The notes beneath the pieces were generated by a model. The model saw only the letters and a program-made list of their open reading frames with translations. It ran no database searches and was not told where the DNA came from. DNA of 62,435 nucleotides from CALMFQ01 sp964495595 (lineage in GTDB: Bacteria > Pseudomonadota > Gammaproteobacteria > Burkholderiales > SCOH01): the NCBI GenBank assembly GCA_964495595.1, contig CAZBWH010000004.1:1-62435 (forward strand), given 5' to 3'. Shown here piece by piece: positions 8,233 through 16,413 of the stretch. A program made the translations under genes and the position numbers. Each line of letters starts with the position of its first letter. Within the stretch, counting starts at the first letter, position 1.

Positions 8233-8445
8233 TTAGTACATCTTCGGCGGCAGCATCTGACTGCGCAGACGCTTGTAGTGACGCTTCACGGCCGCAGCAA
8301 GTTTGCGCTTACGTTCAGCGGTCGGTTTCTCGTAAAACTCACGAGCGCGCAACTCGGTCAGCAGACCGGTTTTCTCAACCGTACGCTTGAAACGGCGCAT
8401 AGCCACTTCGAATGGCTCGTTTTCCTTGACGCGGACACTAGGCAT
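8233..8445 (-). CDS. rpsU: 30S ribosomal protein S21
   Basis: This 70-residue basic protein is S21, which joins the 30S subunit late and helps mRNA base-pair with 16S rRNA. It shows the family start MPSVRVKENEPFEVAMRRFK, the conserved RAREFYEKPTAERKRK and a basic C-terminal helix (KRHYKRLRSQ). It is the first gene of the rpsU-yqeY-dnaG-rpoD operon and is transcribed away from tsaD. Confidence 0.98.
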   Translation of the reverse strand: MPSVRVKENEPFEVAMRRFKRTVEKTGLLTELRAREFYEKPTAERKRKLAAAVKRHYKRLRSQMLPPKMY

Positions 8446-8492
8446 TTACATCGACCTCAATTCTAAAAGGTAGGGTTTATCGGAAAAAAGCA

Positions 8493-8521
8493 ATGCTAGC
8501 AAGCCAGCGATCTGATTTCAA
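8493..8521 (-). promoter_or_regulatory. Putative sigma-70 promoter of rpsU operon
   Basis: On the minus strand, TTGAAA (8516-8521) and TAGCAT (8493-8498) are separated by exactly 17 bases. They lie about 48 bases upstream of the rpsU start, in the gap shared with tsaD. Confidence 0.6.
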
Positions 8522-8620
8522 GCAGAAAATCGGATTTTTGCCAAAAGCAAGCAGAAAAAGTTTCTGTACGCTGGGCACGGACGGGTAAAATCCGTTTCTT
8601 TTTGCTTTCATGGCATTTAA

Positions 8621-9649
8621 ATGCTTGTTCTTGGTATCGAAACCTCTTGCGACGAATCCGGCATTGCGCTGTACGACACCGAATGCGGCCTGTTGGCCCA
8701 TCGGCTGCACACCCAGATGAAAATGCACGCCGAATACGGCGGCGTGGTGCCGGAACTGGCATCGCGCGACCACATCCGCCGTGTGTTGCCGTTGACCAGT
8801 GAATGCCTGAAAGCCGCCGGCCGCAACCTGAACGATATAGATGCCATTGCCTATACTGCCGGTCCTGGTCTGGCCGGCGCATTACTGGTTGGAGCCAGCA
8901 TCGCCAACGGGCTGGCAGTGGCGCTGAACAAGCCGACCATCGCCGTACATCATCTCGAAGGCCACCTGCTGTCGCCGCTGCTTGCCGACCCGGCGCCACA
9001 ATTTCCGTTTGTTGCCTTGCTGGTTTCTGGCGGGCATAGCCAACTGATGCGCGTCGATGGCGTCGGCCGCTACCAATTGCTGGGTGAGACGCTGGACGAT
9101 GCTGCCGGCGAAGCCTTCGATAAAACCGCCAAGCTGCTTGGCCTGCCCTACCCCGGCGGCCCGCTGTTGTCGAAGCTGGCCGAACAAGGCGACCCGCAAC
9201 GTTTCACGCTGCCGCGGCCTATGCTGAATTCGCCCGATCTGGATTTCAGCTTTTCCGGGCTGAAAACCGCGGTACTGACTCTGGTACGCGAACAACCGCA
9301 GATCGACGAACAGACACGTGCCGATATCTGTGCCGCTTTTCAGGAGGCGATTGTCGAGGTGCTGGTGAAAAAATCGCTGAAGGCACTGAAACAGACCGGA
9401 CTGAAACAGCTGGTGATTGCCGGTGGTGTCGGCGCCAACAAGCAACTGCGCCAGCAGCTCGACCTGCAGGCCGAGCGTAAACGTTTCAAAGTGTTTTACC
9501 CGCCACTTGAATTCTGCACCGACAACGGTGCAATGATCGCCTTTGCCGGAGCACAGCGACTGCAACAGGCCAGCTGCGGCAATGGTGGCTTCAGCGTGCA
9601 ACCGCGCTGGGATCTGGGCAGTCTGCCGAATCCGGAGCAAGCAGCATGA
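8621..9649 (+). CDS. tsaD: tRNA N6-adenosine threonylcarbamoyltransferase TsaD
   Basis: This 342-residue protein transfers threonylcarbamoyl to A37 of ANN-decoding tRNAs, working with TsaB, TsaC and TsaE. The start MLVLGIETSCDESGIALYD is canonical. The metal-binding HxxxH motif is in IAVHHLEGHLL (about residues 106-116). ASKH-fold motifs LVSGGHSQL and GGVGANKQLR are also seen. A TAAAAT -10-like box lies at 8586-8591. The gene overlaps the ABC-F gene by 4 bases, giving a two-gene unit. Divergence from rpsU is a widely conserved layout. Confidence 0.97.
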   Translation: MLVLGIETSCDESGIALYDTECGLLAHRLHTQMKMHAEYGGVVPELASRDHIRRVLPLTSECLKAAGRNLNDIDAIAYTAGPGLAGALLVGASIANGLAVALNKPTIAVHHLEGHLLSPLLADPAPQFPFVALLVSGGHSQLMRVDGVGRYQLLGETLDDAAGEAFDKTAKLLGLPYPGGPLLSKLAEQGDPQRFTLPRPMLNSPDLDFSFSGLKTAVLTLVREQPQIDEQTRADICAAFQEAIVEVLVKKSLKALKQTGLKQLVIAGGVGANKQLRQQLDLQAERKRFKVFYPPLEFCTDNGAMIAFAGAQRLQQASCGNGGFSVQPRWDLGSLPNPEQAA

Positions 9650-11544
9650 TCTGTCTGAAGAACCTGTCACTGCAACGCGGCACCAAGCCGATTTTCGACC
9701 GAGTCACCCTGACCATTCAGCCCGGGCAGAAAGTCGGAGTCGTCGGCGCCAACGGCTGCGGCAAATCGACGCTGTTCTCGCTGCTGCGCGGTGAGTTGCA
9801 CAGCGATGCCGGCGACGTCGAACTGCCGCCGCGCATCACCATCGCCCATGTGGCACAGGAAACGCCGGCACTGCCGCAGGCCGCGCTCGAGTATGTGATC
9901 GACGGCGACCGCGAACTGCGCCAACTGCAGCGGGCCCTGGCAGAAGCCGAGGCGGTGCACGACGGCACGCGGATCGCCGAGCTGCACGCGCAACTCGACC
10001 ATGTCGACGGCTACAGCGCCAATGCCCGTGCCGCCAAGCTGCTGGCCGGCCTCGGCTTTGCCCAGGAACAGCTGCAGACGCCAGTTTCGGCCTTTTCCGG
10101 CGGCTGGCGCATGCGACTGAACCTGGCGCAGGCGCTGATGTGTCGCTCCGACCTGCTGCTGCTGGACGAGCCGACCAATCACCTCGATCTGGAAACGGTA
10201 ATGTGGCTGGAGAACTGGCTGCGCGCTTATCCCGGCACCCTGCTGCTGATCTCGCACGACCGCGATTTCCTCGATGCCACCATCAACCAGATCGCCCATG
10301 TCGCCCATTGCGGCATCACCTTGTACACCGGCAATTACGAAGATTTCGAACGCCAGAAAGCCGAGCGGCTGGCACAGCAGCAATCGGCATTCCAGAAGCA
10401 GCAACGCGAAATCGCTCACCTGCAGTCGTTCATCGATCGCTTCAAAGCCAAGGCAACCAAGGCCAAACAGGCGCAGAGCCGTGTCAAGGCGCTGGAACGG
10501 ATGGAGCTGATTGCCGCAGCCAAGGTCGATTCGCCGTTCACCTTCAGTTTCCGCGACCCGGAATCCAGCCCAAACCCACTGTTGCGTATCGAACAGGCCG
10601 ATGCCGGCTACGGAGCCACGCCGATCCTGCGCCGCATCAATCTGAGCATTCAGGCGGGCAGCCGTATCGGCCTGCTGGGCCTGAACGGTGCCGGCAAATC
10701 GACACTGATCAAGCTGCTGGCCGGCGAAATGGTGCCGCTGAACGGCCAGCGTATCGAAGGCAAAGGACTGAAGATCGGCTATTTCGCCCAGCATCAGCTG
10801 GAGACGTTGCGACCGGACGAATCGCCACTATGGCATTTGCAGAAACTCGACCCGAACGCACGCGAAGCCGACCTGCGCAGCTATCTCGGCGGTTTCGACT
10901 TTGTCGGTGATAACGCGTTGGCACCGGTCGGGCCGTTCTCTGGCGGCGAGAAATCGCGCCTGGCGCTGGCGCTGTTGATCTGGCAACGCCCCAACCTGCT
11001 GCTGCTGGACGAGCCGACCAACCACCTGGACCTGGAAATGCGCGAAGCACTGACATTTGCGCTGCAGGACTACAGCGGCTCGCTGATCGTGGTTTCGCAC
11101 GACCGCCATCTGCTGCGTGCCACCACCGACGACTTCTGGCTGGTCGAAAATGGCGCGGTCAACCCGTTCGATGGCGATCTCGATGACTACCGCCGTTATC
11201 GCAGCGAACAGGCGCAGCTCGATGCTCCGCCACCGAGTCAGGCCAATGTCGACCGCAAGGCCCAGAAACGCCAGGAAGCCGAGGAGCGGCAACGCCTGGC
11301 GCAGTTGCGCAAGCCGCTGGAAGCGCGCTTGAAGAAAATCGAACCGGAGATGGAACGGCTCAATACCGAAAAAGCCGAGCTGGAACAACGCCTGGCTGCC
11401 GATGGTTTGTACGCCCCGGAGCGCAAGGATGAACTGAAATCCGCGTTATTGCGCCAGGCGGAAGTTGGGTCGCGGCTGGAAGAGCTGGAGCTGGATTGGC
11501 TGGATATCCAGGAACAGCTGGAATCCATTGCCGCTTCGGCGTAA
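9646..11544 (+). CDS. yheS: ABC-F ATPase, YheS-like
   Basis: This 632-residue cytoplasmic protein has two ABC cassettes and no membrane segments. The cassettes carry Walker A GANGCGKST and GLNGAGKST, and two LLLLDEPTNHLDLE Walker B blocks. SGGW and SGGE signatures and SHDRDFLD/SHDRHLLR switch regions are also present. ABC-F factors bind the ribosomal E site and relieve stalled translation. The segment PALPQAALEYVIDGDRE and the linker with AKATKAKQAQSRVKALERME closely resemble E. coli YheS. The C-terminal ~90 residues are a charged coiled coil. It is coupled to tsaD by a 4-base overlap. Confidence 0.93.
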   Translation: MICLKNLSLQRGTKPIFDRVTLTIQPGQKVGVVGANGCGKSTLFSLLRGELHSDAGDVELPPRITIAHVAQETPALPQAALEYVIDGDRELRQLQRALAEAEAVHDGTRIAELHAQLDHVDGYSANARAAKLLAGLGFAQEQLQTPVSAFSGGWRMRLNLAQALMCRSDLLLLDEPTNHLDLETVMWLENWLRAYPGTLLLISHDRDFLDATINQIAHVAHCGITLYTGNYEDFERQKAERLAQQQSAFQKQQREIAHLQSFIDRFKAKATKAKQAQSRVKALERMELIAAAKVDSPFTFSFRDPESSPNPLLRIEQADAGYGATPILRRINLSIQAGSRIGLLGLNGAGKSTLIKLLAGEMVPLNGQRIEGKGLKIGYFAQHQLETLRPDESPLWHLQKLDPNAREADLRSYLGGFDFVGDNALAPVGPFSGGEKSRLALALLIWQRPNLLLLDEPTNHLDLEMREALTFALQDYSGSLIVVSHDRHLLRATTDDFWLVENGAVNPFDGDLDDYRRYRSEQAQLDAPPPSQANVDRKAQKRQEAEERQRLAQLRKPLEARLKKIEPEMERLNTEKAELEQRLAADGLYAPERKDELKSALLRQAEVGSRLEELELDWLDIQEQLESIAASA

Positions 11545-11579
11545 AAAAAGCGGCGCTTCGAGCGCCGTTTTTTTTACGC
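11540..11579. terminator. Bidirectional intrinsic terminator between yheS and hisC
   Basis: A 7-bp GC stem CGGCGCT/AGCGCCG with a TCG loop is flanked by an A-run on the left and a T-run on the right. The whole 40 bases are nearly palindromic, so it can stop transcription from both the plus-strand yheS and the minus-strand hisC operon. Confidence 0.92.
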
Positions 11580-11585
11580 TTGCAC

Positions 11586-12686
11586 TCAATTGCCCAATGC
11601 CCGTTCCAGCACCTCGATAAAACGTGCATTTTCTTCCGGCAGGCCGATACTGACGCGCAAGCTGTTCGGCATCCTGTAACCGGCCAGAGGCCGCACGATC
11701 ACGCCATTCTCCAGCATGAATCGATTCAGCGCCGCGGCGTCGCCGCAATGGAACGCAACGAAATTGCCATAGCTGGGAATGAACGCAATATTCAATCGGA
11801 CGAAGGCATCGGTAATCTGCCGCATGCCTTCGCTATTGATGCGCACCGTTTCACGCAGGAAATCGATATCGTCCAATGCCGCCACCGCTGCAGCCTGTGC
11901 CAACGAGTTGACGTTGAACGGCTGGCGCACACGGTTCATCAGATCGGCCACCGGCGCCGAGGTGATGGCGAAACCGACCCGCAAACCAGCCAGCCCATAG
12001 GCTTTGGACAGGGTACGGCTGACGATCAGGTTAGGAAAGCGCCGGGTCAGGCCGATGCTGTCGAGCTGCTTTTCCTGCGGCAGGTATTCGGTATAAGCCT
12101 CGTCAAGCACCACCAGCACATTGGCGGGGCATTGTTCCATGAACTCGGTCACCTCTGCGGCGGATGCCAGAGTGCCGGTCGGATTGTTGGGGTTGGCAAT
12201 GAATACCAGCTTGGTATTCGGGCGAATCGCCGCCAGCATTGCCTGCAGATCATGACCATACTCCACCGCGCGGGTTTCGATGCCCTCCGCACCTACCCCC
12301 TGTACCGCCAGTTGATACACCGCAAAGCTGTATTGCGAATATACCGCACTGTCGGCCGCCGTCAGAAACGTGCGGGCAACCAGTTCCAACACATCGTTGG
12401 AGCCGTTGCCAAGCACGATCTGATCCATACCCACCTGGTATCTCGCGGCAATCTTGCTTTTAAGTTCGAAACCATTGCCATCCGGGTACCGCGCCAGATC
12501 GTCCATTGCCACGAGCATTGCGGCCTTGGCTTTCGGGCTCAGGCCAAGCGGGTTTTCGTTCGACGCCAGCTTGACGATGCTGCTCTCGGCAAGCCCCATT
12601 TCGCGGGCAAGTTCGGATGTCGGTTTACCGGGCTGGTAAGGAGCAATGCTGCGGATATAGGCGGGAGCGAGTTGAGTCAGATCCAT
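11586..12686 (-). CDS. hisC: Histidinol-phosphate aminotransferase
   Basis: This 366-residue fold-type I PLP enzyme converts imidazole acetol phosphate to histidinol phosphate in histidine synthesis. Visible signatures are LASNENPLGLSPKA, LGNGSNDVLELV (PLP phosphate cradle), NPNNPTGT, VLDEAYTEY and the lysine site SRTLSKAYGLAGLRVGF. It lies outside a his operon, at the end of a pheA/LOG/GNAT/hisC run. HisC paralogs next to pheA often also handle aromatic keto acids, so a role in phenylalanine or tyrosine transamination is possible. It lies 18 bases after the GNAT gene. Confidence 0.93.
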   Translation of the reverse strand: MDLTQLAPAYIRSIAPYQPGKPTSELAREMGLAESSIVKLASNENPLGLSPKAKAAMLVAMDDLARYPDGNGFELKSKIAARYQVGMDQIVLGNGSNDVLELVARTFLTAADSAVYSQYSFAVYQLAVQGVGAEGIETRAVEYGHDLQAMLAAIRPNTKLVFIANPNNPTGTLASAAEVTEFMEQCPANVLVVLDEAYTEYLPQEKQLDSIGLTRRFPNLIVSRTLSKAYGLAGLRVGFAITSAPVADLMNRVRQPFNVNSLAQAAAVAALDDIDFLRETVRINSEGMRQITDAFVRLNIAFIPSYGNFVAFHCGDAAALNRFMLENGVIVRPLAGYRMPNSLRVSIGLPEENARFIEVLERALGN

Positions 12687-12704
12687 GGAGATTACTTTCA
12701 GGTT

Positions 12705-13322
12705 TTAACTATTCAGCAATTTGGCCATTCGCAGGCTGGCGGGTAAACGATGCGGCAGGAGCTGGCTGACCCTGGTTTCAACCAGGATTTCAAAACCCAG
12801 ACCGGCGTAAAACCGCACGGCACCGGGATTACCGCTATCGACATCTACCAGCATCTGGCGATAGCCCCGAGCCCGGGCCTGCTCAATCAGGTGAGCCACG
12901 ATAGCGGCACCGACGCCCTGTCCGCGACGGTCGGCGGCAACCGCCAGACTGCGCAGATACCAGGCATCATCGGGTAAGCGCGGGAACAGATAGGCCAGCA
13001 CCTGCTCGCGCGCCAGCAAGTGTTCGGCGGCACCGCCGCAGACCGCACGCAGAGCGGCATCCGAGGCCGCGCCGAGTGCGCCTTCCAGAGCGGCCGGATA
13101 ACTGCTGACCACGGCGGCGAGCCCCTGTTGATCAACAATGACCCGGTTTTCACTCGCGCTATAGGCGCCGGCAGGGTGTTGCCATAAGGCAGCCAGCGTG
13201 CCAAGCACCTGCTGTTGGCTATCGAACCAGTAATCGTAATAAGGCGGGTCGGATTCGTACACCAGATGTGCAGCAGCCATGGCGTCGACCGGCCGGCCCG
13301 GTTCGAGCAGCGGCACAGCCAT
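12705..13322 (-). CDS. GNAT-family N-acetyltransferase
   Basis: This 205-residue protein has an acetyl-CoA-binding GNAT core in its C-terminal half: LRSLAVAADRRGQGVGAAIVAHL (motif A with the RGQGVG pyrophosphate loop), then LVDVDSGNPGAVRFYAGLGFE (motif B). The N-terminal half (AAHLVYESDPPYYDYWF) resembles uncharacterised GNAT proteins. The substrate is unknown. The ATG at 13322 overlaps the stop of the LOG gene by one base (TGATG), so it is translationally coupled. An upstream GTG at 13325 is less likely. Confidence 0.88.
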   Translation of the reverse strand: MAVPLLEPGRPVDAMAAAHLVYESDPPYYDYWFDSQQQVLGTLAALWQHPAGAYSASENRVIVDQQGLAAVVSSYPAALEGALGAASDAALRAVCGGAAEHLLAREQVLAYLFPRLPDDAWYLRSLAVAADRRGQGVGAAIVAHLIEQARARGYRQMLVDVDSGNPGAVRFYAGLGFEILVETRVSQLLPHRLPASLRMAKLLNS

Positions 13323-13891
13323 CACGGCTTGATCCGCTTATCGACGCCTGCGGGCTGCTGTTGCGCCATCTGATCAAGCAATTCATCGATGGAATGCATG
13401 ATTAAAGGCGCGCGGGTCTGCGCATGTAGAAAACCATCCCTTTCTGCGCGTTGCCACAGTGCACGGAACGGGTCGAAATACCCGTCGACGTCGAGCATGC
13501 CGACCGGATAAGGGTGGATGCCAAGCTGAGCCCAGGTCAGAATTTCAAACAATTCGTCGAAAGTGCCGATGCCGCCGGGCAAGGCGATGAACCCCTGCGC
13601 CAGCTGGGCCATTCTGGCCTTGCGGCTGTGCATCGAATCGACCACCACCAGCTCGCTGAGCCCTTCGTGCGCCAGCTCGCGTTCAACCATGAAATCGGGG
13701 ATAACGCCGATCACCCGGCCGCCAAATGCCAGCGTCGCCGACGCCAGGTCGCCCATCAGACCAATGTTGCCGCCGCCGTATACCAGGGTGATGCGGCGGC
13801 TGGCCAGCGCCCGGCCCAAGTCGACCGCGGCATCGCGATAGACAACCTGTTTGCCATGGTTGGCGCCGCAAAAAACAGCTACCGCCTGCAT
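13322..13891 (-). CDS. LOG-family protein (TIGR00730)
   Basis: This 189-residue Rossmann-fold protein belongs to the LOG group, cytokinin riboside 5'-monophosphate phosphoribohydrolases. In bacteria these act as nucleotide 5'-monophosphate nucleosidases. The family signatures GGNIGLMG (about residues 40-47) and PGGIGTFDELFE (about 105-116) are both intact. The region is also annotated as lysine decarboxylase-like in older databases because of the second motif; there is no evidence for that activity. It starts 3 bases after pheA and overlaps the GNAT gene. Confidence 0.93.
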   Translation of the reverse strand: MQAVAVFCGANHGKQVVYRDAAVDLGRALASRRITLVYGGGNIGLMGDLASATLAFGGRVIGVIPDFMVERELAHEGLSELVVVDSMHSRKARMAQLAQGFIALPGGIGTFDELFEILTWAQLGIHPYPVGMLDVDGYFDPFRALWQRAERDGFLHAQTRAPLIMHSIDELLDQMAQQQPAGVDKRIKP

Positions 13892-13894
13892 CGG

Positions 13895-14965
13895 TTACAG
13901 CACCGCAACCGGGTACGACCCCAGCACACGCAACATCACGGCACGCTCACGCAACTGTTCCATTGCAGTACGAACCGGCTCGACGTCCCGATGACCTTCG
14001 ACATCGACGAAGAATACGTATTCCCAGGTTCCGCCTTTTGCCGGCCGCGATTCGAATTTGCTCATGCTGACGCCGGTTGCCGCCAGCGGTGCAAGCAATT
14101 CGTGTACCGCACCGGGCTGGTTTTTGGCGGTAAGCAACAACGAGGTTTTGTCCTTGCCGGATGGCGGTGCATCCTGCTGGCCAAGTACCAGGAAACGGGT
14201 GGTGTTGTTCGGCTCGTCTTCGATGTTGGCGACAACCTTGATCAGCTCATAACGCTCGGCCGCCGCTTCGCCGGCAATGGCCGCCGAACTGTCGTCCTGC
14301 GCCGCGAGACGGGCGGCTTCGGCATTGCTTGTAACCGGAATACGCTCGACATTCGGCAGATGGGCGTTCAGCCATTCGTGGCACTGGCCCAGCGATTGCG
14401 AATGCGAATAGACCCGCTGGATACCCGCCAGCGTTGCGGATTTGCGCAGCAGATGCTGATGGATACGCAGCACCACTTCGCCGCAGACCTTGAGCGAGGT
14501 CTGGATCAGCAGATCCAGGGTACGGCCCACCGCCCCTTCGGTAGAGTTTTCCACCGGCACCACGGCAAAATCGGTCTGGCCGGATTCAGTGGCGCGGAAA
14601 ACCTCATCAATAGAGCGACATGGTGTCAGCAATGCGGCGTGGCCAAATTGCTTTACCGCTGCGGATTCAGTAAATGTGCCAAGAGGCCCGAGAAATCCGA
14701 CATTCAACGGCCGTTCCAGCGACAGACAAGCTGACATGATTTCCCGGAACAGCCGTGCAGCCATTTCATCCGGCAACGGCCCCTGATTCAGTTCCTTGAT
14801 TCTTCGCAACACTTGCGCCTCGCGCTCGGGACGGTACATCACCCCTCCCCCCTTGATCTCGCCAATCTGGCGCGCATGCTCCGCACGGCGATTGATCAGG
14901 CCAAGAATCTGGACGTCGATAGCGTCGATGGCATCACGATGTTGTTTCAGTTGTTGATCAGACAT
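13895..14965 (-). CDS. pheA: Bifunctional chorismate mutase/prephenate dehydratase
   Basis: This 356-residue P-protein makes phenylpyruvate from chorismate. The N-terminal AroQ chorismate mutase domain spans about residues 1-85 (IDAIDVQILGLINRRAEHARQ). The prephenate dehydratase domain follows (VGFLGPLGTFTESAAVKQFG, PVENSTEGAVGRTLDLL, and NTTRFLVLG). A C-terminal ACT domain carries the phenylalanine-binding ESRP motif (KFESRPAKGGTWEYVFFVD). It leads the pheA-LOG-GNAT-hisC run. No leader peptide or attenuator is evident upstream. Confidence 0.97.
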   Translation of the reverse strand: MSDQQLKQHRDAIDAIDVQILGLINRRAEHARQIGEIKGGGVMYRPEREAQVLRRIKELNQGPLPDEMAARLFREIMSACLSLERPLNVGFLGPLGTFTESAAVKQFGHAALLTPCRSIDEVFRATESGQTDFAVVPVENSTEGAVGRTLDLLIQTSLKVCGEVVLRIHQHLLRKSATLAGIQRVYSHSQSLGQCHEWLNAHLPNVERIPVTSNAEAARLAAQDDSSAAIAGEAAAERYELIKVVANIEDEPNNTTRFLVLGQQDAPPSGKDKTSLLLTAKNQPGAVHELLAPLAATGVSMSKFESRPAKGGTWEYVFFVDVEGHRDVEPVRTAMEQLRERAVMLRVLGSYPVAVL

Positions 14966-15039
14966 GCTGGGAAACCGGGCAATTCGTCAAAGGGGCAAGC
15001 ATACCATGGGGTGGGTCAGTCGGTTCCGGCTGATACCGC

Positions 15040-16221
15040 TCAGGGCAAGCCGCGATGCAAGTCACTGATGATGTCCAGTGGAGATTCCAGACCAATCGCG
15101 AGACGCAGCATACCGTCGGTAATGCCGGCAGCGAGCCGCGCATCAGCACTGATCCGGCCGTGCGTGGTTGTGGCGGGGTGAGTAATGGTCGTCTTGACAT
15201 CGCCAAGATTGGCCGTCACCGACATCAGCCGGGCTGAGTCGATTATCTGCCACGCCCCTTCTTTGCCGGTTTTGACCTCGAAGGTAACGATCCCCCCTCC
15301 GCCACTTTGCTGCTTTTGTGCCAGCGCATACTGGGGGTGTGAGGGTAATCCCGGATAAAAGACGCGCGCAATGGCTGGATGGGATTCCAGCCATTGCGCT
15401 ACCTGCAGTGCATGCTGGCAATGGGCTTGCATCCGCAGCGACAAGGTTTCCAGTCCCTTGAGGAATATCCAGGCATTAAAGGCCGACAAGGTGGGGCCGG
15501 CAGTACGCAAGAATCCATAAACCGGCTCCAGCACATCCTTGCGCCCCAGCACGGCCCCCCCCAGAACCCGCCCCTGCCCATCCAGATACTTGGTCGCCGA
15601 GTGAATGACGATATCGGCCCCCCATTGCAACGGCTTTTGCAGAACCGGGGTGCAAAAGCAATTATCGACAGCCAGCAAAGCGCCGTTGGCATGGGCGATG
15701 GCTGCGATCGAGCTGATATCAGCAATTTCTGTCAGCGGATTGGACGGCGTTTCGATGAAAAACAACTTGGTATTCGGCCTGACAGCGGATTGCCAAGCAT
15801 CCGGATCCGTCAGCGAAACATAGCTGGTTTCGATGCCGAAGCGGCCCAGAATATTATTGAACAACTGAACAGTTGCACCAAACAGGCTTTGCGACGCAAC
15901 GATATGATCGCCTGCCGAGAGCAATCCCATTGTGCAGGCCAGGATGGCTGACATGCCGGAAGCTGTCGCCACACAACTCTCGGCACCTTCGAGTGCGGCC
16001 AGCCGCTGCTGGAAAGCTGTCACCGTCGGGTTGGTGAATCGTGCGTAGATATTGCCCGGTTCCGTGTTGGCAAAACGTGCCGCGGCCTGCGCAGCGCCAT
16101 CAAAGACAAAGCTGGAGGTCAAATAAAGCGCTTCGCTATGCTCGCCAAACTGCGAACGATCAACACCGGCACGGATTGCCAGCGTTTCGTCATGCCATTC
16201 CGGATCAATTGGGTAATTCAT
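15040..16221 (-). CDS. metZ: O-succinylhomoserine sulfhydrylase
   Basis: This 393-residue Cys/Met-metabolism PLP enzyme makes homocysteine directly from O-succinylhomoserine and sulfide. Signatures are RFTNPTVTAFQQRLAALEG, the PLP-lysine site IHSATKYLDGQGRVLGGA and DVKTTITHPATTTHGR. The Met of MNYPIDPEWHDETLAIRAGV (ATG at 16221) is chosen because the upstream frame runs into a terminator hairpin. A SAM-II riboswitch and that terminator lie between purF and this start, so methionine supply probably controls the gene. A run of eight C (15555-15562) is present but within the chance range. Confidence 0.94.
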   Translation of the reverse strand: MNYPIDPEWHDETLAIRAGVDRSQFGEHSEALYLTSSFVFDGAAQAAARFANTEPGNIYARFTNPTVTAFQQRLAALEGAESCVATASGMSAILACTMGLLSAGDHIVASQSLFGATVQLFNNILGRFGIETSYVSLTDPDAWQSAVRPNTKLFFIETPSNPLTEIADISSIAAIAHANGALLAVDNCFCTPVLQKPLQWGADIVIHSATKYLDGQGRVLGGAVLGRKDVLEPVYGFLRTAGPTLSAFNAWIFLKGLETLSLRMQAHCQHALQVAQWLESHPAIARVFYPGLPSHPQYALAQKQQSGGGGIVTFEVKTGKEGAWQIIDSARLMSVTANLGDVKTTITHPATTTHGRISADARLAAGITDGMLRLAIGLESPLDIISDLHRGLP

Positions 16222-16244
16222 GGTGGATATCCCGTCAAATAACA

Positions 16245-16273
16245 AAACCCGCCTGCTGCAGCAAAGCGGGTTT
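16245..16273 (-). terminator. Intrinsic terminator in the metZ leader
   Basis: On the minus strand, AAACCCGC/GCGGGTTT forms an 8-bp stem with a 13-base loop and is followed by TTGTTATTTG. It lies between the SAM-II aptamer (16294-16348) and the metZ start (16221). It is therefore placed to be the expression platform of the riboswitch, or to separate purF from metZ. Confidence 0.75.
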
Positions 16274-16293
16274 CGACACATCCTCGCGAAACG

Positions 16294-16348
16294 CCACGCT
16301 TTAGCTGCACTTATTCAAGCGCCCGCAAGCAGTGACAAATCGGCGCGA
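16294..16348 (-). promoter_or_regulatory. SAM-II riboswitch (metA/metX/metZ type)
   Basis: The minus-strand RNA contains all the SAM-II landmarks in order. They are the P1 5' strand GCGCC followed by GAUUUG, a CUUGC segment, the P1 3' strand GGCGC, then UUGAAUAAGUGC and the hallmark AGCUAAAG of the pseudoknot. CUGC in the P1 loop pairs with GCAG before CUAAAG to give the H-type pseudoknot. Spacing agrees with the known SAM-II consensus. SAM-II senses S-adenosylmethionine and represses methionine genes. The gene downstream is metZ, a known target class. Boundaries are approximate. Confidence 0.88.
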
Positions 16349-16413
16349 CCAGCGCATATTGCCCACCGGATGCAAGCCATGTCAACCACTTGCACCCCGG
16401 CCTCAACGCCGGT

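Noticed and set aside
11496..12746. 416-codon open frame antisense to hisC
   Set aside because: It overlaps the terminator and the complete hisC gene, and shows no family similarity.
13322..13891. Lysine decarboxylase annotation for the LOG-family gene
   Set aside because: PGGxGT-x2-E proteins were historically mislabelled as lysine decarboxylases. The size and motifs fit LOG nucleotide phosphoribohydrolases and there is no PLP-decarboxylase fold.
15555..15562. C8 run in metZ as a possible phase-variation tract
   Set aside because: Runs of 8 occur elsewhere in the window by chance (for example in flgK). It lies inside a metabolic gene where switching is implausible.
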